NCBI RefSeq assembly: GCF_947179515.1 | Contig: NC_067476.1 | Coordinates: 59,857,300-59,921,299 of the forward strand | Length of the DNA: 64,000 nt | Direction: 5' to 3' | DNA from: Apodemus sylvaticus | Lineage: Eukaryota > Chordata > Mammalia > Rodentia > Muridae | Shown here: positions 14,201 to 27,740 of the stretch, in pieces | Position numbering within the stretch: position 1 is the stretch's first letter | Layout of the letters: each line of letters begins with the position of its first letter | Notes under the pieces: model-generated | The model's input: only the letters and a program-made list of their open reading frames with translations | Told to the model about the DNA's origin: nothing | Database searches by the model: none | Translations under genes and position numbers: made by a program

Positions 14201-14955
14201 GTCACTACTATATATATGTGTCTTAATGAACCATATCACGTACAACAGAAGGCAATATGTGCTTGAAATTTAGAAACCAAAAGGATCCATTAAAAGGACA
14301 TCTTTTATTTTCAAATGTCAATCAATGAGAGAGGTGAAAAAGCACAGTCACAAAAAGGTATTTAAATACCATGTGTAGGTAGTGTCTGCTTCTGTCCCAA
14401 TGGTGAAATAACAATGCTGGTTCATATAAAGCACAAAAGGAGCCTAACATAGTGGAATATTGTAGATTTCCATTTAAAATGTGACAGAAAATCTCAAAAC
14501 CTAAAATGGAAACAGTAGATACCGCCACAAAGCTGGCAGATGTTACTTAGGGTCATCTGTACAAAAACATAAGCATATGCCAAAGAAATCTGACACTATC
14601 ATAGAATCAGTTGGTGACTAAAATAATAGCAGCTCCTTATGGCAATATGGTAATATCCATATCAAATGCACAACACATTATGTTGCAACAGTGTATGCAG
14701 ACAAAAGAGCATTGCTAGCAGCAGTGATGACCAGGGCTCTGACTAAGTCGGGAAAACAGAATACAAGGCTATTTCCAGGGTGAAAAATTAGTGGCAAGTT
14801 GAAAGTGATGCATGGTTTGAATTTTCAGAGTTGGTAGTACATCAGCCTTGCCTTGCCTTCTGTAAGCACAGAACAGACCACACAGTAGTAACTCTGTCTT
14901 TATAGGAAGCCCCAATGTGGTTTTACTTATTCAAGAATGGTCAGAGATGGATGTT
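11260..14955. other. Intronic stretch without recognised features
   Basis: About 3.7 kb, AT-rich, with a 15-A run at 13,866-13,880 and no repeat or exon I can name. A minus-strand open frame at 13,346-13,627 (93 codons) has no recognisable domain. Confidence 0.35.
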
Positions 14956-14957
14956 AT

Positions 14958-15125
14958 ATTTAAGATTTATTTATGTATGCATGTGAGTACTCTCTTTGCT
15001 TATATGATTGCATGACAGAAGAGAGAATCAGATCCCATTAGAGATAGTTGTGATTCTCTGGAAATTAAACTCAGGACCTCTGCAAGAGAAGCCAGTGCTC
15101 TTAACTGTTGAGTCATCTCTACAAC
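14958..15125 (-). repeat. B2-family SINE, antisense
   Basis: Complement of B2: an A/T-rich start (taagatttatttatgtatgc), then gaaattaaactcaggacctc, gccagtgctcttaactgttg and agtcatctctacaac, which is the reverse of the B2 tRNA-like head with its pol III boxes. Diverged. Confidence 0.75.
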
Positions 15126-15129
15126 ACTG

Positions 15130-16600
15130 ATACACATTCTTAAAGGCAATGATAATACTGATTCTAGGAGATAAACAAGAATCCCTTAATCAATGTGGTT
15201 TTAGTGTGGTACCCCATATCTATTGGCTAAGTAATATATAACTGCTGACTCTATATCTTAACGCTAAGTACAAAACAGACAAAGAAGTATGGCATCTACT
15301 TCAGAAGGCTGAAATCTCCTGTGGTATTACTTTTGGCATAATTATGCACACAATGAAGTCATAGGCAATGTACACAATGGGTACTAATTAAATGTTGTTG
15401 GCTAAAGGACTTTAAACACTCAAATCAGAAAGGTGCCCTCAGCTTTTCTTGTTGAGATCCATGCATGCTCTGAATTCTCAGAGCATAGCATTTCCCACAC
15501 ACAACAGGTCACAGATGTCCACTGAGCACTTAAGATTCTCACGTACCAAGATGACCCCAGGGGGGAAAAAGGTTTACCAGTAATACATTTGTTTTCCAAG
15601 ATATTTCAAGTACTGGAAGACATTTGGTCCTGATGCAGAGAATTGACACCAACTGATAGCTATCTGTAGCTTAGATGCTAAAGATATTTTTTCCCTGAAA
15701 TATGACAAATGTTAAACTTATCAAAAGTAAACAACTTTTATGGAAAATTTAATCTCTATATTTTTATGAGAGTTTACTACTCTCATAAGTATTTAAATGA
15801 AATATTTAAATATATGTGGCATACTTATGGGACTTTAAATATATCTAACAAGATTTTAAGCAGTATTAAGGCTTTATCTGCATAATGGAACATCACCAGG
15901 ACACCCTGCCACTGCTTTATAGTTTCAAAGAGTAAACTCATAAAATATGAGACCCCTACACATGACAACAGCTGTCCACTCCCATTCGTGTTATTCTTCC
16001 TGTACAGATGGATATAGTAGTTTGAGTAATATGTTTGTCACATCCATAAACTTACAACTGAGCTAAACATTAATGTTTATGTTAAACCAAAATAATATGG
16101 AGATTTTAAGAAATAAATGGACTTTCCCTAATATTAAAAAGCTATAAACTTATTTTCTATATTAAAATGGTACATTTATAAAACTGCTATCTCACACTTT
16201 TATTTTTCATGATAACTGCCTGGCACGTTCAAAGATCATAACCTTATCAAGATTTAACGATATTTTATGAATGTAAAAAGCTCTAAGTTATCATTATTTC
16301 TAAGCAGCATACTCCATTCTAATAAGAAACAACATACATTCCGGAGAGTCCCCAAGGCTTCTGAAAAAAAAAAAAAAAACCCCAAAACTTAGGCTTGATG
16401 GGGTTCGACTTACAGTCTTCAGGAGTAATTTCTCCTATTAATGTCTTGTTCAAGCAATTTCCCTTCTGCCAGGTATTTTACTAATCCCTGACACATTTGA
16501 CACAGGGTCTTCAGGGGGATCTGTAACAGATACAATGCCTTGTACTTAGCTCATTTGAGAATGGATATCAGCAATATCTACGATCCATCAATTAGCTACT
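15130..16600. other. Intronic stretch without recognised features
   Basis: Strongly AT-rich DNA with a 17-A run near 16,362-16,379. No exon or repeat family recognised. Confidence 0.35.
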
Positions 16601-16604
16601 TTTA

Positions 16605-16905
16605 AAAATGGTCCCAGGGAGCTCCCAGAAACTGAGCCTCTAACCAGGAGCATACACAGGCTAAATCTGAGGCCCTTGGCACAAATATAATAGAGGTCTG
16701 CCTGGTCAGGTCTTAGTGGGGAAAGATGTGCTTAATCCTGGAAAGACTTGAGGCCCCAAGGAAAAGGGAGGCCTATTGCGGTAGGGGAGCACCCTCTCAG
16801 AGGCATGGGGGAGGAAGTATGAGCTGAGGAAATACAGAAAGGTAGACTGAGAAGGTACAGGAATGTAAATAAATAAAATAATAAAAATTGAAAAATAAAT
16901 GGTAC
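16605..16905 (+). mobile_element. L1 3' end fragment (murine type)
   Basis: Typical murine L1 3' UTR order: gagctcccagaaactgagcc, then acctctcagag-like text around ggggagcaccctctcagagg, then an AT-rich tail at about 16,866-16,900 with aataaataaaataataaaaa. 5'-truncated and non-coding. Confidence 0.65.
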
Positions 16906-17100
16906 CACCATTGTAGACATTTTCCTTAAACCCCACGGTCTCCAAGTTCTATATGTGATAATCTCCCACAGGTCCACTATCCCTGTGTGCACACACAGCC
17001 TCCTGGTCTTCTGGTATACTGGCCATCCTCCTCCTGTAACCCACTGATTTAGCTTGCCTGTGTACTTGATTGGCTTTCTAAAGCAAAATCTGATTTCCAA

Positions 17101-17152
17101 AGTAAATAAATAAAATAAAATACAAATACAAATACAAATAAAACAAAACCCT
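17101..17152. repeat. A-rich simple repeat (aaataaa / caaata units)
   Basis: Short units of aaataa and acaaat repeated over about 50 bases. No element body recognised next to it. Confidence 0.8.
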
Positions 17153-17734
17153 TAACTTCCACTAGCATGCAGCCTGCAAGACTTCTGTTTAACACTCAGG
17201 TGGACAGAACATGCTAGTCCTATATTCAAGTTCTGTATTATTCCTAACTCGATAACCTCTATCTTCATAAGCATATGTGATTCTGCATGGACTCTGCGCT
17301 TATTCTGCAAATAAGCCCAAACCTTCCCAACACATTCTCAAAACATTCTCAGGATTGTTTTTCTTTATCTTTGTTGCTGACTCCCTATCAGACTCAGAGC
17401 TCACCCTAAATTCACTCTCACCCTGTTTTCCCCTGTACTCCTGCCCATGGAACAAAATGGTTTTTTTTTTCCTTTAGCTATTTGTCCATGATCATTCACA
17501 ATGCCCTGTAATACTTCAACTGCTCTAAATGTAAATCACAAAGTCTTGCATCTATGCCTTCCAAGAGATTGTATATACCTTGATATGGAGCCTATCAAAC
17601 TGATTATAGTGTCAAAAACCCCAGAACATATTGAGAGCTTCCTAAACAAAATTTAAACGAATGATTTAAGATAAGTACTAACTAAAAGTTTGCAAAAATA
17701 CCATTTCTCATCAGCACTGGTTTTGGGAATACTC

Positions 17735-17915
17735 CTTTGAAAAACCTTTCCGGCATCCATCGTGGGAGGTTCACAGATGCCTGCATCTCCAGCTTCAGGG
17801 GGAAACTAAACATCTTGCCTCCACAGACCCCCTTCACTCACAAGTATGAACATACACTTAGGCATTCATGGGTACACATAATTCAAATAACTAAAACTAA
17901 ACAATTTGCTAAAAT
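17735..17915 (+). repeat. 5'-truncated B2-related SINE
   Basis: Shows the B2/B3 3' half: ggttcacagatgcctgcatc, tccagcttcagggggaaact, then a CA-rich stretch near tacacataattcaaataact. The tRNA-like head is missing. Confidence 0.5.
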
Positions 17916-17919
17916 TCAT

Positions 17920-19730
17920 ATTTTCTTCATTTACTCAGAAATTACAAATGGATAGAGAAATGCAACAAACTCTTGTGTTAACTTTATAAAATGGCAAAAT
18001 CAAGCCATATTATTTCATCTGAAAGTTTTAGGGCTAGAGTTAGGACCCTAAGTCTTCACTATTACTCTGTGGGATGTAGGACCAACAACTCTAGAGGGTA
18101 CTAGAGGATTCTAGATTCCCTGTAGAGGCAGCATTATAAGAATTGCAAGCACCTAAGTTAAACTGCCAACCTTTGGAGCCAATCAACTCCATTTACTAGT
18201 AAGGCTTGGGGCAAGATATTTAATGCTGAGAATACTGGGGATGAAATTGCCTCTTAGATGATAAAGTCTTGTTACAAAGGTAAAACAATAAAAAACGCTT
18301 AACCCAGAGCCTGGTGGTATAAACACCAATTGGTGTGTGTTCACTATTTGCAGCCAAGCACAGGGTATTGTGGAGCAGCAGTAGACATTTACACAATACT
18401 GTTTCTGATACAAAATCTTGGAGCATTCACAGGAACCCCATGATGCCAGCTGGCATGTTAGACGTACCCTTGTACTTACTGTAAATGCATAGCATTATAC
18501 CAATTGTGCAATAAAATAAAATAAATAAAAAGCTGTAAAAGTATTTAGTCTGTGTGTGTGTGTGTGTGTCTGTCTGTCTGTCTGTCTACTTGTCTGCCTA
18601 GCTTGAGATTTAGTCATTTCCTACACTGAGAACCTCTAAAATCTTGTTTTCATGTCAAACATTAGCATGAGGTTCAATTTCCAGCAATTCCCTCTCCTTC
18701 TTTTCTTTTCCTAACTTCTAGCAAACCCTGACTTTGGGAATTCCAAGATCATAGGAAGAGTCATGATTACTAAGAGTTCCTTCTCTTTGGCACCATGCAA
18801 ATACATTTATGTACGTAGACATATAACTCACTCCCTGAGCGTATAACACTCTATTATCAGCCCCACACTTCTAAAATTGTACCAGGGATTCACTCACAAA
18901 GGCTTTTGAGGAGGCTGTGCTTACAACTTGGCGATGCTCTGCTGAATTATCTGTGTAACTTGAAGTGTTATCTTATAGTCACAAGACACACTAGAATCCA
19001 TAACGGATATGGGATTGTGATGGACAGTCGAACAGTGAGATCTCACAACTGCAAGGCATCTCTGGTCCTCTAAATGCCACTGCCAAACTACAGTGGATTC
19101 AAACATACCCCAGCCGAGGCAACCCTAGCTGCTTGTACGCAACAGAACTCTGCCGTCTGGACCCATCACCTTGGCTCTTTCAGCCCCTATCTTTGTCGTC
19201 TATACATTTCTTCAGTCCTCTGAAGGGCCCCAAGCTCTGGACAGTGCCATCTGCTTCACAGCTCTAATCTATTGACCCTCACTGCCCCTATCCCCCAGGT
19301 GCCTCTTACTGTATGTCCCTGAGGGGCCAGTGGAAGATCTGTCTCCTCTCCCCAGTGCACATGAATATCAGCTTCATTCACAAAGAGCCCACAGGAGTAG
19401 AAAGAAAGGAGAGGAAAAAGGGAAATGAGATAGGTTAAGTTTGAACGTGTTTGCCTTCGAGTAGGCTCTCCATCTTTTGGAATAAACACTAGTCTACAGA
19501 AGTTCACAAGGTCCATGGTCCAGATAGCATAATGACCATTCCAAATCAGAAGCACATCGGTAATTGTCAGATTTGTTCAAACAATAAACACAGTGACTGT
19601 GGTCAACAGTATGGCGGTTTTTACATACTTAATCACTAGCTAATTAACACACAAAAAACAAAAGCCGACTTGTGTACACAAAACACTTTAGAGTAACTGC
19701 CACTTCAGCATTTCCAGATCAGCATTGTTA
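17920..19730. other. Intronic stretch, one microsatellite only
   Basis: Unique-looking DNA apart from (TG)n(TCTG)n at about 18,549-18,590. Minus-strand open frames at 18,183-18,426, 18,921-19,106 and 19,256-19,555 (to 99 codons) show no recognisable protein. Confidence 0.4.
18549..18590. repeat. (TG)n(TCTG)n microsatellite
   Basis: About nine TG units followed by about five TCTG units; a compound tract. Confidence 0.95.
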
Positions 19731-19734
19731 AGTT

Positions 19735-20048
19735 TTTTGTTGTTGTTTGTTTTCCCTTTGGATTTGAATCTGGACTTGAGAGTCCCTGCCTTGGCCTCCA
19801 GAGTGCCACCAGATGCAGTCTCGGTTGCTTTTCTTAACAGGCCATTCAAATTGTATGACTCCCTCCATTTTACCCTGGGATAAACAGTTTGAAAAGTATA
19901 CTTTCCTGCACAAAAAATACATTAGAACTAAATGCTGAAAATAAAGAGAACTTAACCTTTTCTTTTCTCTTTTCTCCTTAGAAATACTGGGTGAGGGATG
20001 GAGCCCAAACCCCATAAGCATCTTCTTCCTGAGCTACATCCCTAGCTC
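19735..20048 (-). repeat. Possible B4-like SINE, antisense and interrupted
   Basis: The left end has a T/G-rich start and ccttggcctccagagtgcca, like the complement of a B1-type body. The right end has gagggatggagcccaaaccc and cttcctgagctacatcccta, like the complement of an ID head. The middle (about 19,830-19,980) does not match, so this may be two separate decayed pieces. Confidence 0.4.
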
Positions 20049-20049
20049 A

Positions 20050-22225
20050 GAAGTGAGCATGCCCACTCTCTGTGTTACTACAAACTTTGTCTAACAAAGT
20101 TTCCACCAGCCTTTTGCATATATTACACTTATGTTATTTCCAAGTTTGTTCTTCTATCAAACTAGTCATATCTCTGTGGTTCAAATAGCCGTAGGTAGAA
20201 CATGGGACCCATATTGGCCAGTTTCAAATGCATCATACCTCGAGGTCCGACTGGCAGTCCTATCACAGTGACGTCACTCTATATTTATTTTACGTTGTGA
20301 GTTTCTTTGTTTTGTAATGATGAAGACCAATTTATCTTAGTAAAAAAAACAAAAGTCTTGGGAAATTTTCACATGATAAATAGGTATTTTTAAAAGTTTA
20401 TTACCAGGTAAAATATAGTTACTATGTAAAATTGAATCTTTATATATATATATCTTAAGAATCCCTTCAAGTTTGGTAGCTTTGGACACTGAGACGCTTT
20501 CTTGTTAGTGGGCAGAGTGACAACTGAAAGCACTATGTCTTACTAATTACTGCCTCCCTCCCTCACATGAGGAATAGGTCATTTGAGGGGTTAGCCCCTC
20601 CTTCCATTATTCGTGACCACACGGCCCTCTGACAGATGTCTCAGTTTGGATGTAAGGCAGAGCTCTGGGTATCTGTTTCGCTTACATCTGTTCCCAAACA
20701 GCTTAGGCAGATTAATACTTAGAACAAGTCCTGCCCAGCTGAATCTCCAACTCCCATTTAGAACAAAATGATCATTTTTTCTCGTTTTCACATTGTCCCA
20801 CGTTACCTTTCTTTTTGCTAAACTTCCAGTAAGTAAATGTGTTTGTATCAACTTAAAGATAGAAACAATCATGTTGCCTTGTAACAAGAGACACTTTCAA
20901 GACTCTCCCTGAAGCCTGGCTTTCTTAGACTTTTTTTTTTTTTTTTTTTCTGGTCACCGATCTAATTCTCTGAGCTCAGAGCTGTGGTGAGAAATTAATT
21001 ATTTTTCTTTTTAAGAAAACAACTTTACAATGTGTCAGAGGTAATAAATATGTGAAAATAGAGTTGGAAATCATAATTAAAAATTGAAACCTTCACTTTG
21101 TGTAAAAGTGTTTGAAACATAATATTTTAATAAGATTATTGAGTCTGCTTAGAAGTTTGGTAAAGATCACATAAACATAAAATAAAACAAAGTTAAGATG
21201 GGGTGAGAAGTTACTTCTGTCCATCATGAAAAATCTGCTAACAAGTAGACAATGCCTGTGAAGAAGGCCTGACCCATTTCCCATCATGCCCTAGTGCTGG
21301 GGAACTGAAGGGCACCCCTGTTTCCCACATTGTCCTTTTAATGAGAAAGTCATTAGGTTTCAAAGGTCCTGCCAAAAAACAAAACCACTTCTCCACATAC
21401 ACCAAAATGCTGAATAAATACCCTGACCATTCCAAGCTTAGTTAGATGTTTTTCAATTGGACAATAAATGTCCTGGTTTCTATTCTTGTAATTATAGCTT
21501 TACAGGTGATCAGAACTGATGCTCTTTTGAAACTTTGCTATAATACAAATCCTTCATTTTTCAGCTTAATAAACTGTTGCTCATCCAGGTTTGCTGATCT
21601 GTCTAAGTTACTTACACACTTTCAGGTCCCAGACTTAAGATCTAAGAGCCTTCCACGTCCATGCCTGAAATATGCTCTGCACCATATATGCAAACAGGTA
21701 CCAGAAATGTAGGGACTCCAAAAACATTCTCACACTCCAAGTTGTTGATTTTTAGTAAATTATGGCATTAACTTGCTGAATTACAATCATCATTTCTAAT
21801 GAAAACCAGAGTGACCGTCACAGACCAATGGTGAAATTTGCTTCTTTGAAATTTTCATTTTAGAAGATCATATATCTGCTTAGGTGTGCTTCATACTTTT
21901 CTGTCCGCCCACAGCCCTCACTTCAGAGCAATAAGAAAGAAGAGAGGAGACATGTTCCCAACACGAGGCGAACTGGGGGCTACTGATACACGCCGCAGAG
22001 ATCCATACTGAACTACTACGTTTGTAGGTGAAGTACGACGGAGCCTGACCTAGCCCAGCTTACCCCATCCCTTACTTTCTTTATCTTGCTTTTGTTTTAT
22101 GGGAAATAAATAACATCTAATCACACAAGACAATAAATATCGTTTTGATCAGAATATACAAAGTCTGTGTCTTATACTTTAATATAACTATCCCCGTTAA
22201 AGATCATCATTTGACAAACACATGT
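20050..22225. other. Intronic stretch without recognised features
   Basis: AT-rich, with a 20-base T run at about 20,931-20,950 and short TA repeats near 20,440. The T run has no element body I can name beside it. Open frames here are chance frames. Confidence 0.35.
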
Positions 22226-22229
22226 TTCT

Positions 22230-22720
22230 AGAAGTATGCCATTGGTTGAGACAATGCAATAGACAACCATTATTGTTGAAAATATTGAACTCTGGAGACA
22301 TCTGAGCTGGCAAAAGCACAGGCTAACAGTCATAGTATAAAGCAGGTGGATTTCAACAGTTCTGGCTGTATGGACCAGATCTACACAACACTGTGCCTAT
22401 CAACATAATGGATCAAGGAAAGGCCCATAGTGTCCTATCCCTCCACAATGAGCTATTGTCTACTGATGGATTCTGAAGAATGAGAAGTCACCTTCTTCAA
22501 TTGTGTACCTACTGAGAAGACCACCAAGCTTCAGTGGATAGATTTAAATTCATAATCACACAGATGATTCTGGCAAAATTCCATGGGACTCAAAAATGTA
22601 TTGTATGAATTATATAAAGAAGGGAGTGTTGATAGAGATGACTTTAGAAGAGATTACAATAATCAGAATGTACCTTATACATATATGAAACTGTCAAAAA
22701 ACAAATTTAATAAAAAGAAG
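22230..22720 (+). mobile_element. Old L1 3' UTR fragment
   Basis: Ends with tatatgaaactgtcaaaaaac and an A-rich tail, which fits the end of an old murine L1 3' UTR (gaaattgtcaaagaataaaa type). The upstream 400 bases are consistent with an old L1 3' UTR but not individually diagnostic. Confidence 0.4.
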
Positions 22721-22724
22721 CAGG

Positions 22725-25480
22725 CAGATGTCAATTCTATCTGAGCAGGACTTTGAGCTTCTCTGTGAATCTTGGCACCATATACCTAGCCCATTTGGAC
22801 TCATAAATCTCATCTGACTCCATTCTACTATCTTTAGGATATTGCTCCCTTTTAGGTCACAGACAGCTAGCTTGACAACTACCTTACAGCAGCATAAATA
22901 AACTCGGGTAAGATCCACAAGTAAGGCGGTCACAATTTTCAGTCCTAATCAGAAGATCATCAAGGGTTATTGCAGCAATAAACAAAAAATATCATTCTCT
23001 GAACTGGATAAAGCCTTATGGTTCATATAGTTTATATTACAGTGCCAGACTCCTGGTCTTTATAACCCTGGAGCTGAGCAAAACAGGAACTCCCTGCTAC
23101 ACCCTCACAGCAAAGAAATGAAGCAACTCTTATATTAGAAATTTGGGAACAATATAAAGTAAAAGACATACAAGGAGATTGTCCTCTAGTGAGAACGCAA
23201 AGCTGATTCCTGTCTCCGTATATGAACCCCAAATGCTTAAAGAGGATGAGGGAAACAAATCTAAAATGAATCTTCATTAGTTTTAATGAGTACAAACATG
23301 GAAGCATTGACAAAAAGACAAAAGGAAGCCAATTCTGGGCGGCAGGAGTCGCACGGAAACCAGTTCATGGGATTCTACTTCTGCCATCCTGTCTATCATA
23401 AGGTGATGGAATTTGAGGAATGCACTGGGAAATAAAGATGAAAAGGCAGACAGGTGTAGATCATTGAGACCTCATGCTATGTTAGCTGACATGTCTCTCA
23501 GCCCATTTCCTACTCCTCAGTGGGTTTTCAAAGAAACAAAAAAGTGGTCCCATTAGGCAAGTGGGAGCCAAGGAGACAGACTCACTCTGACCAAGAAGTG
23601 CTCACTTTAATGTGGGTTATATTGGAGATCCCCTTAAGAACGGTTTTATAAAGAATTCTGGTTGATGGTCCTCACACAGGGGATGAGTTGATACTCAGCA
23701 GTGTTCATCATGGTCGAGGCACTAGGTAAAATTGAAGCTTGTGATGCGGCAATCCATCCTAAACATACTCACTCAGTAAATGTTCTCCTTGTGGCTGGTG
23801 TATGACGGAGTTAAGAGTAAACCAAACAGATACGGGCTGTCTTCCTTCCTCCATCCAAATCTGGACTCCATCATTCTTTACTTTCACTGTGCACTGAAGC
23901 CATTACCTGTGCACAATAGCAATGCTCTCCTTATCCCTGACTACAGATTGTTGGCTTCAAATACAAGAGAGGGAGCTGAGGAAGTGAATTCTGACCTTCC
24001 CTGAAGGGCTGGTGGAAGAAACGAGTCAGGCTAAGGCAAAGGCCAAAGATTCTGCCTAATGTCTTTATCTCTAAACTCAGGTCTGCTCCCTCAATACACC
24101 CCCTGGAGCCTAAGCATAGTATCTCCTACTGACTTATTACTAGTACCAATAGTTCTTTCTGCTCACACCTTATCTGATCTTTGGAAATGAAGAAAGCCCT
24201 CTTATCCACCAGCATGTGTCTGAAACAATGCCTAGACCTGATCCCAATATACAAGCACTGTAAAAACATTAGCTATTCATTGATCAAATATCAATGCTAG
24301 CTACAAAGAGACTTTCAGGCAAGTAGCAATGCAATGTGGATATTTTTGACAGTTGGCTATACTGTCTGGAAACCATATATAGCCACAACAGATGAGACTT
24401 CTTGGAAACACCAAAATTTACAAGCATGTAGAAAGAAGTCCCATGGGAGACTGATAATCTAGGTGCTATTGGCATTAAGCCAACGGAATTGAGTCATTTC
24501 ACATGAAGGAGGACTCCATAAAGGGAAAGACTGGCATTTTCTATTTAACTCAACAATCAGAATACTGCTCAATCCCTTTCCTGGGCACTTTCAGCAGAAA
24601 GGAAGATAGCAGGCCTCTTAAAATTGAGGGGAAATTCGGAAGTGACTCGCAGGAGGAAATGTAAGACAGCATTTATCCCAAAGTTCATCAGACAAATTGA
24701 GAACAAGGCATGGAAACAAAAGAGAGGAACTGGTCAGAGATCTAGATCAGGATCTGAAAGGACAAGCCCTGGGCACTTCACCACGCTTAAGGAAAAGAGC
24801 TTGAGAGAAAGAAGACTGATGTTTACAGAGGAGGAGGCAGCGTCCTTCCTGAGCCTGGACGTAGACTTGAGAGACGGCAAACATCCATATTGCAGCCATA
24901 GGTGGGCACAACTGGAATGAAATTAAAGCCAAAGCCATTAACACGGCAGAGGTATGGAGGCTGAGCGTTTGTGATAAGGATTCCACAGGCCACCATTATT
25001 GAGAGGGTTTGTGGGGCAATTTAAAATTAAAAAAGAAAACCATGGCCGAACTTTACAAGTTCTACTGAATTGACCCTGAGTTTCTTGTGATCACTACCCC
25101 TCCTACTTTTGAAATATCCAGGAACATTCCTGACTAGTGCTCATGAGTTTCAACCCTAGGCAACAGCCTTTCATTTCTAGTCTTCACTGAAGCCTTCAAC
25201 CCAAACTGTCTTTCCAACTCCCATCATCAATTTGGTGAGATGACCTGTCTCCCCCAAATTCACATACTACTGAAACCTTGAAAAGAACGGTATTGGGAGG
25301 CTGCCATTATAATTCAGCATGGAGATTACCCTAGACTTAGGGTGGCTCTTGACCTTAGTGGCCGCTGACCTTATGAAAAGGGGAGGGAACACATGGAGAC
25401 AATGTGAGTCCATGTGGAGATCCAGAGTTATGGAACTGCAAGCCAAGAGACAGGACGGAGGGCCTTCAGAGAGGTATGGA
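22725..25480. other. Intronic stretch without recognised features
   Basis: About 2.8 kb with overlapping open frames on both strands (for example plus 24,624-24,920 and minus 24,747-24,986) that overlap each other and resemble no known protein. No repeat clearly recognised. Confidence 0.35.
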
Positions 25481-25484
25481 AACT

Positions 25485-25556
25485 GAACTCGGGACCTCAC
25501 ACATCCCAGACAATCAGCCATAAACTCTACCACTGAGCAACACTGCAGGCCCTCAG
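25485..25556 (-). repeat. ID/B4-like SINE head, antisense
   Basis: Reads gaactcgggacctcacacat and ctctaccactgagcaacact, the complement of an ID-type tRNA-derived head. A diverged fragment. Confidence 0.5.
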
Positions 25557-25559
25557 CTA

Positions 25560-27640
25560 ACATCTTGCTTTCTAACAATACTGCAAACCTTTATGAAATA
25601 CCATTATGCTCAATTTTCTTTTTTCCTCCCCCTAAATTCTGGGGACTTAAACAGCTAATTGAGCCTTTATGATATTTCCCCTGTCATGAGCAGATCACTT
25701 TCTTTTGAGCACACTGAAATGCCAAGAGGGATCTTTAGATCACCTCACAACACACTGGCTACTTCACATCGATGAATGCCTGCCTGGTGGCAGTGTCAGT
25801 CTTTGGAGTCCTGTCTTTAGGGGTCAGGCAAGTATGCTAGTCCATTTAGTCCTTGCCTCTTCAAAACATTTAGTAACACGCCTGAGCACTAAGTACCGAA
25901 GCTTACAAGGGAACAATACTCACAGGATTAATATCGTCACTAAGAAGACCTAATACACTAAGCTGAAAAAAATCCTTTCATTTAAAGAAAAAAAAAAAGG
26001 CCAAAATTTATTGCAGGTGTATTTAAGCTCCCCACCTCAGCTTGGAGACACCCACATGAGCCTCATCTATATAGAGGATGACACAACTCTCAATATAAAT
26101 CAACCTTGAACCCAATAAGGGAACTCTAGTCATTATAGTTAGAGTCACATACTCTGTCAACAAGACCACCAATTAATCCCAGTTCCAGCAGTAATGGCCT
26201 CCATAAAATACATTAATGTCTTCCCCTCATCATCTTCAAGATGGACAAGTTAGGGAAGATTATGGAGTAATTTGTTTCTCAATGAAACTGTAATTTACTT
26301 GGAGTTTTAAAATGTAATGCTCTGATTAAAGCTCATATACACCATGCAATGATGTCCAGAGGTCTCATGACCCAAGCCCCACCCTGGGAAGTTAGGCACT
26401 GGCCAAGCAACGACAGACAGCCATGGCTTCCTCTACCACACATTCCAACACTGTGTTCTCCTACATGTGGTGGTTTGGATATCTCTCTCCTCCTCTCTGG
26501 AACGCCCGTTACTTAGTCCTCATCACTCAGATCTCTGATTATGGCAAGATCAGAGTGCTTTGCTCATACCATCACCTAATGACTACTCTTTACCCACTGG
26601 ATTTAGTACCGTGCTTCTTGGGCGGCTCCACAAATACCAGTGGCAGGTTTCCAAGGCTCCTGGTTTAAATACCAGGTGTTAATTGCATAGAAAACTATTG
26701 TGCTCTGTATGAAGGGAAAGAAAAACAAAGGGTCTTAGGGCAAAATTAAACACTTGCAAACTCCGGAGTAATAAAACTGTCATGAGAGCTTTTCAAATTC
26801 TATTACCAGGAGTGTTAATTAAATCTCTTTTTCCTCAATCACCACTCACTATAAAACAGGATTTCTTTCCTCTTGTTAATATTTGTCTTTGTGCTGTAGC
26901 AGTGACCTACACAGGAGGGGGTTGGGGGTGCCGTGGCACTGCAGTCTCTAAATGCTGTCAGCTTGTAGCTTAAATTGGTTCCTTGGGCTAATCCAGATTC
27001 TAGTTTCAAACATTTATATTCCCCAGTTTAGGCTGACTTACAGGCTAAAAGATTCCACATCCCAGCACCTTGCTTGTAATATTAAAGAATCAGGAAAATA
27101 CTTCTTCACCTTGGGTTTTCAAAAGATGTGAAAACATTTTACTTAAAGCCCAACGTAGCTTTGCTTAAGCGGACAGCGCACATGCACATGTCGCTCAGGT
27201 GGAAGTCACACTCCTCCCTAATGTTGGTCCCTGACTGGATGGTTTCATTTAGTTAAATGTTTGGACAAGAAACTTTCAAAGAATGACTTTTCCATTCTGT
27301 GACAAACCGTGGCACAAGTAGTACTTTTCTCTGGAGGCAGAAGGAATCAGCTGTTTTTAATTTCATAAACTCGTAGCTAATTAAAAACAGAATGTGAACC
27401 ACATTCCTCTGTTCTCCAAGACATGTCTAACCGAAGACGACTTGAAATATTTCCACTGCAAATTGCAGCATCGCATTTTCTTATTCAAAAAAAAAAAAAA
27501 ATCAAGTCAATAGACAGTAAGTTTAAGCAAAGCACAAATCTGTGATGCGATATTCTATCGAAATTCGTTAAAAATCAGGTTTCAAAATTTGCTCGGGATG
27601 GAAGAACTGTAACTTCCTGGTTTGCAAACACAACCCCTAC
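25560..27640. other. Intronic stretch next to CERKL exon 1
   Basis: No exon or clear repeat. The part at 27,120-27,470 contains paired AT-rich motifs (gctaattaaaaacag and related ctgtttttaatttcat) close to the CERKL promoter and might be regulatory. That is a suggestion only. Confidence 0.35.
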
Positions 27641-27740
27641 AGGAGGCTGGGGGCGGAGGGTCAGTGGGGTGTCGGCGACAGAAGGGCGTGGCGGCTGCAG
27701 GGTGTGGGGGGCGTGGGAAGGTTAGGGGGCCGCCACTCAC

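Larger units (their letters stand above)
1..27734 (-). other. Presumed CERKL intron 1 (partial)
   Basis: Everything to the left of the exon 1 donor should be CERKL intron 1, since mammalian CERKL spans about 100 kb. I looked on the minus strand for the next exon (expected to encode a peptide around EEFIEL...DIFSVKLKRR and EDHCDIWFRQF) and did not find it. The stretch is AT-rich, carries old repeats, and has only short chance open frames. Confidence 0.6.

Noticed and set aside
14057..14245. Minus-strand peptide containing YVIWFIKT, considered as CERKL exon 2 (expected to hold DIWFRQF)
   Set aside because: Only the short IWF match is shared; neighbouring residues do not fit and no suitable splice sites are seen.
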